From contig VUYV01000178.1 of NCBI GenBank assembly GCA_008711295.1, positions 565,322 to 629,321 on the forward strand: a stretch of DNA of 64,000 bases. Reading direction: 5' to 3'. Under the pieces are notes generated by a model. It did not search any database and was not told where the DNA came from. It saw only the letters and a list, made by a program, of their open reading frames with translations. This document shows positions 10,991 to 25,639 of the stretch, in pieces (within the stretch, counting starts at the first letter, position 1; every line of letters begins with the position of its first letter). Made by a program: the position numbers and the translations under genes. The stretch is from Anarhynchus alexandrinus (Eukaryota > Chordata > Aves > Charadriiformes > Charadriidae).

Positions 10991-12850
10991 TGTGCGGGTT
11001 TCCGTGGTTCGGAGACGGTAATTTGCCAGAATTATGCACACTACGTGACACTACACGTCAGTTAACTAAAGAACAGAAATTAAATCCTGACTCTTCTATG
11101 AGGCCAATGGCTAGTTGTAAAGCAATTATGTTAGTTACGTATTAACTCATTCCTGAGTAGTCCCGTTGTAATCTAAGAATCCAAGCAAGTGGTTAAAAGC
11201 ATGGATTTTCTTCCAGTTAAATCAGTTGTCATTACCTCTCTCTACCATAATTTCTTAGGGTTTTTATAGTTAAGACTGCAAAGAAGAAAACAATTGGTAA
11301 TCATGTGGAGCCAAAGATAAACACAGTGTCTTCAATTTGGAGTTTTAATCCATGTGTGGCCAAGCTGTGCTATATTCAGAGTTTTATCCCGTTAGACACG
11401 ATGCCTCAGCATGGGATTCATTTGGGTGTAAGACCATTTAAGCAGATACCTGAAATTATATTCAACTGTTTGCTCTAAACAAATTCATAAAAGACAACAC
11501 AGCAAACTAGAAGCTATCCTCATCTGTCAACCCTTGATGGAAAAATAGACAATTTTCCATATATAATAAGCAAAAAGTTACGAGAAGACTCGAATCATGT
11601 TTGATGAGGAATCAATTTGGTCCTAATCTAATGTTCATGTAAATAACGAGGACTAAGGATTGGGTTTTTCTTAAGTCTTTGCACTTAAGTATGTATACCT
11701 CCTCTCTGTTCCTTCCATCCAGAGCCAAACCACATCATAAAATACGTAAGAATCCTCGAGGAAACGCTGGTGACTTTGGTCCTCTTTGCACAGAGGCCAC
11801 AGTGTCTCTTCCTGCCGATTTTGGTATTTGCAGAAGTGCAAATCCCTGGAAATCACACATTTCACAGCACTACGCAGTGATGTTTTCACTCACAGTACAT
11901 TTTTAAAGCACAGAATAATTTTCACCTTTATTAGAGATCTCACTTAGTCCAGAGCCATTGCAATTAACAATCCACACATCATAATGTCAGTACAGATCCA
12001 CCAGAACAGAAGGAGTAATTGTTCACCAGGCTGTGAGTCTCCATGACAGTAAGAGAAGATTGCCAACCAGCAGGAAAGAGTGAGAAGATTGAAAGAATTT
12101 TGCGTCCTTAATTTACCTACTTAATCTCTCTACTGAGATTATTGAAGAAGACTCTAGTTAGTGTCAGTTGTGAGGACATTTTGAAAGCAGACACTTCAGG
12201 ATGCTACGTTACCCTAGTTCTTCCCATCTGGACCAACAATTTGTGATTTTTTTTTTTAAAATAACTGCTTAACAACTTTGCTCCTATTGAATTTGGGCTT
12301 CATTTCTAAAATCCGTGTATTACAATCTTTCCTATTTAATTTTAAAGAAATAACTAGTCTAAATGAGGCAGAAAATAGTTCTTATTTCATGTATTTATTT
12401 CCTTATTTATTTTTTGTGTGAACCATTTTTAACCTAATTTTGAGACATGGCATATTGGAGCAAAGCTTTCCAACTTGTAAAACTTAAATCAATTAAAAAA
12501 TACTTGTTATGACAGCACTTTTAACACAGAAAGGGTGCCAGTGAGATGATATTGAAACAAAACAGACTTGTTTTCTAAGACCCAACTATAACAATGATAA
12601 CAAAAAGATACAAGAAAGCACCCAAGATTTAAGGAAGCCCCTCTCTGCTACCTATGCAACACATTTGGTGCAACACAAGTAAATGCACTAATTATATATA
12701 CTGATAAAGGGGATGTTATATACAAATGCTGTTTTAATGGTAACATCTGATGATTTGATAGGTAAAATAATTATCAATAAGATTATTTAAAGGCTTGTGG
12801 GCGGCCCAGGCCACAAATATGGCTTGGCAGAAAAAAATTACACTAGCAGA
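10991..12850. other. AT-rich intergenic DNA
   Basis: No gene, RNA or repeat recognised. Open frames are short and without known motifs. Confidence 0.5.
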
Positions 12851-12856
12851 GTTGGA

Positions 12857-12985
12857 CATCTTTCTTGCAGCTGTGTGTCCCTCTGTTCCTGCCCTGCACC
12901 TCCTCTGATTCTTCTCCCTGCCCTTGTCTCTCACCTGCTCTTTCCCCCCCAGTTTTCTTTCCCCCCCATCTCTCTCTGTGAAATG
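12857..12985. repeat. Polypyrimidine tract
   Basis: About 130 bases of C/T-rich sequence on the plus strand (CTCTGTTCC, CTTCTCCCTGCCC, TTTCCCCCCC and similar) within AT-rich DNA. No fixed repeat unit. Confidence 0.6.
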
Positions 12986-13436
12986 CCTCTGCCTGCAATT
13001 CTGTGCAATGCACTCAGATTTAAATCTGTAATAGAGACATACAACTTGGATGCAATTAGTTGCATGTTTAGCTCTATTTACTATTAGTTGATCTTGATAG
13101 CTAAAAATTCAGCATGAGTTAAAAAAAAACCCCAACTTTTGTGAGAGGTACCTTGCTGAGACAGAATGGAAATTAGATTAGTGACAGAAATTGTGCTCTA
13201 CAAAAATTCCAGAATATATATTGATGTTTATACGGCTGTAAACAAGGCACCATTCTAGGCTTGTATGACCTGTTTTCATGCCCAGTTCTTTTTAGATGCT
13301 AGGATATATTTGTAAAGCCCTAAATTTCCTCAGATAAGAACTTTCAGAGACAGAACTTAGGAGAGAACACATAAAGGAGGGAAGTTTAGGAAGATACAGA
13401 GAGGCTGCAGAGAGAAGAAGGGCTGTGTTAAGAGGG

Positions 13437-14310
13437 TTAGATGCAGAGATCAAGAGAAGCTGAAGCGGTGCAATTAGCAACATCCAGAAATGTGAGAGTG
13501 GATAGGTCTGGGGGAACTAGAGCTGTGAGATTAGAAATGTCCAAAGAAACTGAGGAAGTGAGGGAAGGAGCATCCTGAAAGGTCAGAGTGGAGACATGCA
13601 GAAAGGGTGTAGAGATGAGATTAGAAACATCCTCAGAGGTTGATGAGGATCGTTCAGAGGAGCCCTGAAACACGAAATAGTTAAAATCGGTGAGATCTAG
13701 TGATTCTGAAGAGGTTGAGGAGGTGTGCTCTGAGACACCTAGTGAGGATGGAGGGATTGTACAGGAAAAGTCCAAGGAAGCTGAGGAGGCGTGACTGGAA
13801 ACATCTAGGGAGGGTGAAGAAGTGAGACTGGAGAGGTCTAGAGAGGGCGAAGAAGTAGAACTGGAGACATCTGGGGAGGGTACAGAGGGGTGACTTGAGA
13901 GATCTAAGGAGATCGAAGAACTGTCGCCAGAGAGATCCCGAGAGCCTGATGAAGTGAGACTTGATAGGTCCAATGAAATTGAGGAGGTGAAACTGGAGCG
14001 CTCCCAGGAATCTGAAGAGGTGAGACTGGAGAGCTCTAAGGAGATTGAAGAGGAGGTACTGGAGACGTCCGAAGAGGCTGAAGATGTGAGACTTGAAAGG
14101 TCCAGAGAAGATGAAGTGAGACTGGAGAAGTCCACAGAGGATGAAGAGCTCAGACTGGATAAATCCAAAGAATCTGAAAAGGGGATTTTAAAAAGTTCCA
14201 AGGAGGCTGAAGTCTTGACACTGGAGGGGTCCAGGGAGGCCAAAAAAGTGAGACCAGGGAGGTCCAGGCAGATTGAAGAGATGACACTGAAAAGCCAAGT
14301 AAGTCCACAA
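13437..14310. repeat. 33-bp purine-rich minisatellite, diverged, frame-preserving
   Basis: About 26 diverged units of roughly 33 bp fill this span; each contains variants of GAGGTGAGACTGGAGAGGTC and a purine-rich remainder. The plus strand is G/A-rich throughout. Read on the plus strand the unit gives EEVRLERSKEA. On the minus strand it gives ASLDLSSLTSS. Some units are 30 or 36 bp, but the phase is kept across the whole array. The minus frame is open from about 14,320 down to the stop ending at 13,437 but has no ATG. The plus frame has stops at 13576, 13666, 13678, 13792 and 13891, then is open to 14,325. Whether any of it is translated cannot be told from sequence. Confidence 0.85.
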
Positions 14311-14329
14311 CATGACTGGTGTTAAATCA

Positions 14330-17300
14330 GAAGTATTTTAAACTAAAAATCTCTAATAAAACACCAAACCAAAAAAAAAAAAGAGACATAATTAGCCCAA
14401 ATAATACTACTTTTGAAAATAAATAAGCATACAGTTTTAATCTTTGTGTCTCTTAGTTGTTTCTCTTTTGGTGCAGAAAAACTCTAGTAGTAAGAGCTCA
14501 CAGACTTATTTAGAATATCGCTCCTTCACAGAGGACCAGTACAGGAGTGCAGGTACAGAATAATACGTACAGTAGCAGACATTCTTCTGTCCTGGCATGT
14601 CTCTCCTTGTTCAACCAGATTTTAGCATCTATGATGGCCTGACAAAGAGTACCCTCCTGTCAAATGCCATCTCCCTCTCCTGAAGGTCTGGAATAAAATA
14701 ATAGTTATGTAATAGTATGGCAATTAAAATCTTTTTGTTGTTCTTTTCCAGATGCCATAGGATATTCAGATACTGGGCTGCTTACTGGTTATGGAGAGAG
14801 ATTTTAAAAAAACACAGTTGTAAATGGCAACAAGTCAAACTGGGCCTCTGACTATAAAGGTATGAGGGATTATTTCCTCTTGATTCGTAACATCTAACTA
14901 AAAAATGTGGATCTTCCTGATGATGCTAACAAAAATGGCAAAGAAAACACTATTTTTCTCTGCAGCGTGTGCAGGATTTATTTTTGGAAGCTAGCAGTAT
15001 GCTAAACTGATTATGTCAATAAGAAATACACATTTTAGCAACATCAGTTCTACTTGGTTTTCAGCTAAAAAGAAGTCTTATTTTATTACTTTTATTTTGT
15101 ACCTCTGGACATAAAACCTGTACCGTAATAACAGTAATTTTTTATTTGTGCTTATTTTGAATTGTTTAATAAAAATATTCTAAAGAGTCATTCTGATAGA
15201 AGGCAGACATCTAATTAAAAAGGGAGCAGAACAGCTTACATTTCATTTCATAAAGGTGCATCTAATTATAGTACGAGTAGGTCAAGAGGCTGATCTACAG
15301 CTGCCTTCTCTCGTCTCAAGACTGTGCTGCAAAGCAGAGAGTAGTTGAAACCTGCAGTCGTCTGTCCAGACAGAGGCACAGGAATGCACATGAAGTTTTT
15401 CAGAGAGGCTTCACAAAAGCATTTTACGGACCAAGAAAGTGAAAGATGCAGACGTACAAGAGGCTGCAGCTTCTCAGGTGAATACACCCAAGCTTTGCCC
15501 GTGTTATTACACAACTGATGTCCAGATGCGTGTATAATGGATTTAACATAATCACCATGGGTGGAACTCCCACTGAGGTCACCTCTTAACTGAAGCAGGT
15601 GTCTGCTGAACGTGGACTGAAGTTGAAAGGAATGATGTCTTAGAATGCAAATGCTAAAATTGTGGGGTTTAGCACAACACGAAAATTACCTGACTAAAAA
15701 AAAGCTGCTTACGTACCAATGATGAGACCTGACACAGTCCTTGAATACACTTAATATTTATTCATAATGCATCTGTAATTTTAGAGCTCATGCAACATGG
15801 TTGCAGTTCTATCAAGAGAACAGTGTTTATAGATTAAAAGGCAAAACAAATGAATTCTTCTTAACATGCATAATTTGTGCTGAAATTACAAGTTTGCTTG
15901 CTGACCTATATTCTTAATAAAACAACAAAAATAATTAACCCCTAAAAAAAACCCCAAACCACCCTTGCTATCTAACAACACTGTAATTTTGTGACTGACT
16001 TTATCTGTCTTAGAAGATTCTCAAGTGCATTGTACAGGGGAAAACAAATAATTATACAAAAGGCAAATTCCAATGTAATAAAAATCCAGTATCAACACGA
16101 TTTCCAACAGACTAGATTCCATCATCCCTTCACTGTGTTCCTGCTGCCATAATTTAAAATGGCAAAGGTATTGCACTTTTTCCTATGATCTAACACTGTC
16201 AAGAAAGATGGAATTATGGTCACTATAGTATAAAATGTACAGGTCAGTAATAATGCTTCCTACCTTTGATAGCTGTGGGTTTATCTCCTTTCTCTGCCTG
16301 TGTAAGCCATACTGGGCTGTGCTGGTAAAGCTCTGCTGTTCTCTCTGCTGATGACCCTAATCTGTTCCAGAGCAACTGGAAATCATGCCATGCTGATGAC
16401 AATACGGGTTATCTCCTATTAAATCTCCTCTTGTCTGAGTACAGCACTCCGCACAGAGCACCAGCAGAAAACAAACTCCAAAATCAGCTCTAATCTTAAG
16501 TTGCAGTTCTGTGCTGTTTCCTATTACAGGACAACATTTTGAAGGTTAGGTGATGAAGCAGATGAAGACATTGATTTTTAACTTTTGGACACCTGGATTC
16601 AAAGCAAAAATAATTTTGCAGTGTCATCCAAGTTCTCAGCTCTCCATTCTACAAAATCTGGCATAAATAGTCTCTGGAGGGACCCAGGATCTGCAGAGCA
16701 GAATTCAGGTACGCTCAAGTTTTAAGAATCTTGTGCATTACTTCCTATTTTAATGTGTTTAATAACTTCTGTTAGCTATGTTACTTTTTAAATGTTGTTA
16801 CATCAAAGTAGTCTGACAACGTAAAACATTCTGTCCACAGTGGATAATATTGAATAAAACTTTTAAAAACACTAAGTGACATCAATAGCTGGAGCCTGTT
16901 TTCAGAAATTTTTAAGTCTCATTGGGGCTTGAAAGCCAAGGGAGACAGGTTCCTAGGTCCCAAGGGCCATTATTGCGCCTCACTTTGTAGAGAGGGAAAT
17001 AACGTCACCTGTGCAGTGGCACCCTGCTTCTGTTCTCTAGCTATTCTGTCACAAGAGATACAGGGAAATCGCGTAGCTTGCTGAATGTTCCTCAAAACTG
17101 GCAATTATAAATAGAGAAAATAAAACTGTATAGAGCTTCAGGCTAAGAAGGTTATGTGCTTCTCGTACTTCAGGTAGATCATTTGGAATGTGACATGACT
17201 ATAAAATATAAATAAATTGCAAGTCTGGGTTCTGATACACACTTTCTTACTCCCAATTTCACAACATACCTGCTAGATTTTGCTGCAGCTGCTATATGTA

Positions 17301-19820
17301 AATGAGTTTAAAACTAGATAAATCAAAGCAGTTATCTCACAGGTAAATAATATCTACATAGTCCCCCCCAAAAAAAACATTAACAAGGATGATACTACTT
17401 GCCACATTATAAAACAGATTTCTTATCAGGGTGTCCACAAAGTTGAACAGGCTCTAGGAATATTGAAGTCCACAGCAGGGGCAATTGTTTCATTTGATTT
17501 GGTGTAAAAGGATTTGGTACATGTTTAGAAAAATATTATCTACATAGGTTGTTCATTTTATTATGTCCGAGCTGATATATTTGGTTGGATAATATATCTA
17601 TTATCTAACTGATACTATTTTTTAGTTCAGTGCTTTTAAACTTTTTGATTAAAGGACTGTCAAACCTTTCTGGAGAAAAAGAAAATGTAAAAAAGCCATC
17701 TTGTACTGAAGTCTTGTGATATATGTGTCTGAGACGAAAGACTTTAACTTAACATTACTGTTTTACAAAACTATTTTTTTCTGTTATAACAACATACATT
17801 GTTTACAGCATCAAATACTCTTTCTAGTAGATGCAATATGAAATTATTGTAATAAACATTGCAGAGGCAATATAATTTCAGCCCACCCAATAGCTTCCTA
17901 TAGGTAAGGAGATCCTCCATTTCTCCTCTTTCAGTGTGTCCCATCTTGCTGCTGGCTACATAAAGATTACATCGACTCTAACATTCATCGCTTTTTGGCT
18001 CAACAAGTTTACTTGGCTCAACAAAGGGTGCAAAGAGCTCTGTCTTCAGTGCAAGGGAAGAGGTGGGACAGCACAGCCAGGAACAAGAAGGAAGGCAGAC
18101 AAAGGACTGTGTCCTTTCATTGAAGGTAAGCAATTAGTTCAGCTTAGTTGTAACGTGTAATCTCACCTTTAGAGTAATTCAATTCTATGGCAACATATAA
18201 AGCAAAGCTTTCAAATTGAGAAAGAAACGAACAGGTCCTGTGCAAGTGAAAGAACCTTCACCTTAAGAAACAGAAGGATTCTAAAACAACCTGATGCTTT
18301 CACACAAGCTCTCTTTATCGGCGCTCTTCAGTTCATCTATAACCGTGAACCTCAACAGGCTGCTGCTCTTTCCTTTGAAGCGACTAGCTGCCAATGCCGG
18401 GGGCTTTGAAAGGCTGCAGTCACTAGGCACTGGCTGCTTAGGTTTACCGTATATGACATTTATTGGAAACATGCTAGACTGAACCGTTTAACTGCAAGTA
18501 CAGACCACAATAGACAGATCAGCAATGTTATAGGAAATGGTGATTAAAGGTTTTTTCTGTTTTTTTTTTTTCCAAAACAAACAACTGGTTTGCATTTAGT
18601 TAACTGCTATGTTACTGAACAGGCGCTGACACCCGTTGTCAGCAAGAAGAAATACTTCTCAGGTAAATTAAGCCTTTTAAAAAGTATTTCTATCACTGAC
18701 TGAATAAAGTGGTATTGTTTTAGTGTTCGTATAGACACAAGTTGTTTCAGTGTCACAGGAAATCTAGGATTTTGCTTTCTTCCATGGTAGCAGCTTTCAT
18801 CGTTTCAGATTGTCGAAAGCAGTACCTTGCAGAACACGAGAGCAGCAGGCAATTAGCGAGGTGCACAAACACAAATCTTTCACAAGTTTATAGTGCAGAT
18901 CAGTACATGGAAGCTAGACAACTACACACCTCTGAAAAAAAATTAAAACCCTATAGACCTGTTCTTCTTAGAATGCCTTGCCATTAATGTAAAACAAGTG
19001 AATCCATTATACTGCTGCTTTAGCCATCCCGAGCCTGTTTAGATCAAGAAGTGAAGGACAAGGTGAATGTAATTTACAGTAAAAAAATTTTCACTAAGTT
19101 AACACCAAAATCCCACCACTGGTGTGGCCAATTCTTATATCAAACCTGAGAAAAAGTAATTTTTGCATTCCTTGTTTCAACTTACAGATACAAATCAGGT
19201 AAGCAGTTTCATTCAGAAGTAGCTTTCCATAGGCATACGGCTATGTCCATACAAATGTTTGAGAATTCAAGAGCACTGCGTTCCCAGTAGAACCAGCAGA
19301 TGATGCAAGTGTTCAGTCTCAACAGAAGAGGGCATTAAGCTTGCCAAGACCTCAAACTTCCAGCTACTGCAATTTAAACTTCTGGTTTTAAGTTAACTGT
19401 AATAGCATTTCTAGATGCATCTTGCTTTGGAAGGATGCTTTGGAGATTTGTAACATGTCCCTCCTCCGGGCAGAAATCTTTAGTAGCTGTGTTGGGAGTA
19501 CTAACGGGTCACAGGAACATAAGAAAGTCCTCCAAAAACAATTAAGACAATGACCAGCAAGGAAACTTAATTATTTATTACTGAAAACTTCAGAAGGCGA
19601 GCAGTGAGAACAAAAGATTTAATAGTGCCATCTTAAATATTCTCCAGGCCATTGAGCTTTGGATCTAAAGTTTACTCACTTCTGTTCTGTTTCTCAGCAA
19701 AGTTATATAGGCGAGTTTGAAATTTTACTGATTTAAAAGCCTAAATCTGCAGATAAGGTAAAACACGAATCCATTTAGGCAAGCTGAAGGCATCCACCAG
19801 AGACTACACCAATTTGTTCA
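14330..19820. other. AT-rich intergenic DNA
   Basis: No gene recognised. A few T or A homopolymers (e.g. 14372-14382, 18559-18571) and short open frames without motifs. The PRELID3B 3' UTR may reach down to about 20.6 kb but not into this stretch on present evidence. Confidence 0.5.
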
Positions 19821-19825
19821 CATCA

Positions 19826-19950
19826 CATTCCTCCACCTCTGCCCCTTCTGTCCCCTTCCCCTCTCCTTTCTTTCTTCCTGGTCCTTTAGTTTTGTCCCTC
19901 CGTCTGTAGCTCCTCTCTTACCCGCCTCCTCCATTCCCCCTAACCACCAG
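19826..19950. repeat. Polypyrimidine tract
   Basis: About 125 bases of C/T-rich plus-strand sequence (CCCCTTCCCCTCTCCTTTCT and similar), without a fixed unit. Flanked by ordinary AT-rich DNA on the left and a moderately GC-rich patch to about 20,180 on the right. Confidence 0.55.
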
Positions 19951-20639
19951 AACCCGCGGCTGCTCTGCACTACCTCAGGTCACCCACTGCAGTATGGGTG
20001 CATTCCGCCATGGCACCCTGCACCCATCAGAGCACTGCCAGCCACGCCGCAGCCCTGCAGCGCACCGCGGAGCTGATCCACAGGGAACATACGACTTGCG
20101 GAAGTGGCTAGCCAAGAAACCAGCTGTCTACTTCCTTCTGTGACGGGACAGCGCACACACTGACACTGCTGCACACAGTCCCCCACTCCCCATCAAGCAA
20201 AGCCGCTTTAGGTGCAGTCTCCTGTCACGAGAAGTGTGGGTAGACAGACAGGCTCTTACATGACTGTAGGGACCCAAACACTTTGTTCTCTTCGGCTCTT
20301 AACAATAGCGACCGTTAGATTCCAGGGGCAGAGATATCTTCCTTAGCAGGTAAATAGTAGCACACAAATCTCAGTCCAAGTAGACCGAAAATCTTTCTGC
20401 AGGATCTAGCAAACTGTGAAATCCGGTTGGTAGTTACCCTGTCAGATTTGCAGAAAAGCAGTTCCTAAGAAGCAAAAGAGCACAGCAGCTGTAAACGTCT
20501 ATCTTAGAATATGCATTTCAATAAAAGAAGCTATTAACTCCAGAGTATTTCTTGACCTCCTCATTTCAGGTTACTCACCTCGCAGCTAAAAAAACCCAAA
20601 CAGATGAGAAAGTGTCAGGAACTAGCCAGAACTCAGAAG

Positions 20640-22664
20640 AAATTTTATTTAAAAAGTGCCACATACAGAAAGCCATACTCTGACGGAATGAGAATGCAGG
20701 CATATAAATAAAAGAGACCAAAGAAAACCATGATCTTTCAAGAAGTTGTTGAACGCTTACAAAAAATAAAGGTTTTTTTCAGTGCAGGGGCAAACTGTGA
20801 GTTCATACTATATAGTCCTCTGTACAGAAAAATTAGGAAAAGAAAAAATCAACTTTAAAATGCCAAGTGATGCTAACTGCTAAACAAACATTTAAAATGA
20901 GTTTCAAGCATTGCATTTTTATCAGGAACGATGGTACAGTTTTGCAGAAGTTCCACATGTTTTTTTAAATTGAAATGCTATTTCAGTTGTAATAACCTCC
21001 TGTAAAAGCACGGCAAACCTCAATGATTTAAATTTATTAAGGTAGTCTCAAACTATTTCTTTTTAGAAAAATAATTAGAATAGTTAAATTTTTAGAAGTT
21101 ATATATTTATATACCTGTCCCGTCCCCCCCCCAAATCTTACAGAAGATTGTGTTTCCATGTGTTTGCCACTTAAAATAAGCTCTGTTCTCTATAGAGCAG
21201 ACACTGTTCAATAGGCAATTCTGATAGAGCAGAAATGGCATGCAACGGAAAATGCACTGGAGCAGGTGACACCGCAGTTCTTAAAGGCTAAGAGAGAGTC
21301 TTGAAATTGCTGGTAAGCTTAGAATCAAAATTCCAGGACACCAAAAATTCCAGGCACCAAAGCACAAGCATCAGCTAATTCAGGGCCGTGTCTTCCATGT
21401 TTCCGGCACGCTGAAGGAGCCTCATGGGACGGACAGCCCCTGCTGAAGGCACCAGGACTACCAGCAGCCGGGTACGGCAGGTAAGGAAGGACGTCAAGGT
21501 CTGACCTTTAAGTTCCCACAGCTAATGACTGGTGACGGTACCAAGCAACAAACAAGCTGTAGAAAACTTTTTATTCTCAAGGTTTTCATTTAAAGAGCCT
21601 TGTATTGTGAGCAAATTAGTTGAAAAGGTAAAGGACCTTCTGGAACTTAGGACACTATGTTTAACTTAAAGGACAGCACAAATATTCAGCTGATGTAACT
21701 GGTTATTTCTGGAGCATGATCAACTTAATGACTGTACCGTTAACATTCTTTAATATCCCTTCCTCTTATGTTTAGGTATCTCTTTAGTGAACTTCTCACA
21801 GGTTTTTTTAGTCCTTTAAGTGGTTCTTTGAAATTCTGAAGTGAACACCTACTGTTCTTAGATGCCCTAGCAGCTTGCAAGATTTCAAGGCTCTGTGCTT
21901 ATTGTACTCCTTTTTTTAACGGGCTTTTGGAAATGGAGATACTCATTCTAGAAGTTCAAGATAAAATTTCATTTGAAGTTACTGCATGCCCGGCTCATTA
22001 ATGCCGCATTTAGGAATAAAATTTAAGTCTTAGGAGATAAGAGACACTTCATACGCTTTACCTATACTGACTGAAAACCAATTTGAGTACCATGTTAGCT
22101 CAACCAGTCAAACAAGTTAAAAAGCTTATCAAAAAATATTTTGTACATTCTTTTGTATTTCAAGCATCAAGTAATAAACTTTCTATTAAACCAAGTTGTA
22201 TCACACAACTATCAAACATTAACAAACAGAACAACAATGCTGGAACAAACCATTCTGCTTGATTTTGGGCTTGGTCCCAAAAGAGGTAGTCCATAAGTCA
22301 CACAAAAATAAAAATGCCACAGAAGTTAACCTAACATGCCATCTCCTCCACTATATTTAGCCTCTTTGCTAAATGAGGCTATTTCATATCTGAAAACATT
22401 ATAAGTTAGTGTTTATGTAAATATAGGAACTATACTTGAGAATTATTTGTTCATCTGTAACTGAAATTCGGTCCAGCTGAACCAATATATTAATTAGGCT
22501 TTGTGCATCAGCCTCATTAGTAAGAAGTCAGCTTTTCTCCAAATTACATTTGAAACATGCCTAATACACAGGTATGCCTTTAAATAACAAAGGATACATG
22601 TATTTAGGTTTGGAGAGAAGCTTCAGATTGTTAAACCTCATTAGCAATATAGGCATATTTACTA
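20640..22664 (-). other. PRELID3B: PRELID3B 3' UTR region (extent uncertain)
   Basis: AT-rich non-coding sequence after the stop. Minus-strand AATAAA signals occur at 21575-21570, 21038-21033 and 20649-20644, giving 3' UTRs of about 1.1, 1.65 or 2.0 kb. I cannot choose among them from sequence alone. Confidence 0.45.
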
Positions 22665-25287
<2,623 letters not shown>

Positions 25288-25639
25288 TCAAGGCATGAAG
25301 TTGTACACCTTCGTTTTTTAACAGGATTTCTATTAAAACTGAAGACATCAATCAATTTATATTTTTAAAGCAGTTCAATTTCCACTTCTCAACCCTTCAA
25401 GTATCTTTCCCCTGAAGGGAAGGCAGCTGTTTCAGGGACTGGGCAGTGGCACGTACGAGTTAAGCGGAAAACACACCTGATTAATCAGGACTCCTCAGTT
25501 CAATTACTTTTTGGCTTCTAATTGGATAAGGATGTCTTCCCTGTACCACAAAGCTGAAAGACTACAGTTCCTTCAGGTTTCAGTAATACCAGAGTAATTT
25601 ATTAAGCTGTTACTTTCACCTAACAAATATTTCCCTCGG

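Noticed and set aside
13954..14325. Plus-strand charged repeat frame as a standalone gene
   Set aside because: Starts at GTG, is only the uninterrupted end of a frame with five stops upstream, and openness follows from the 33-bp period.
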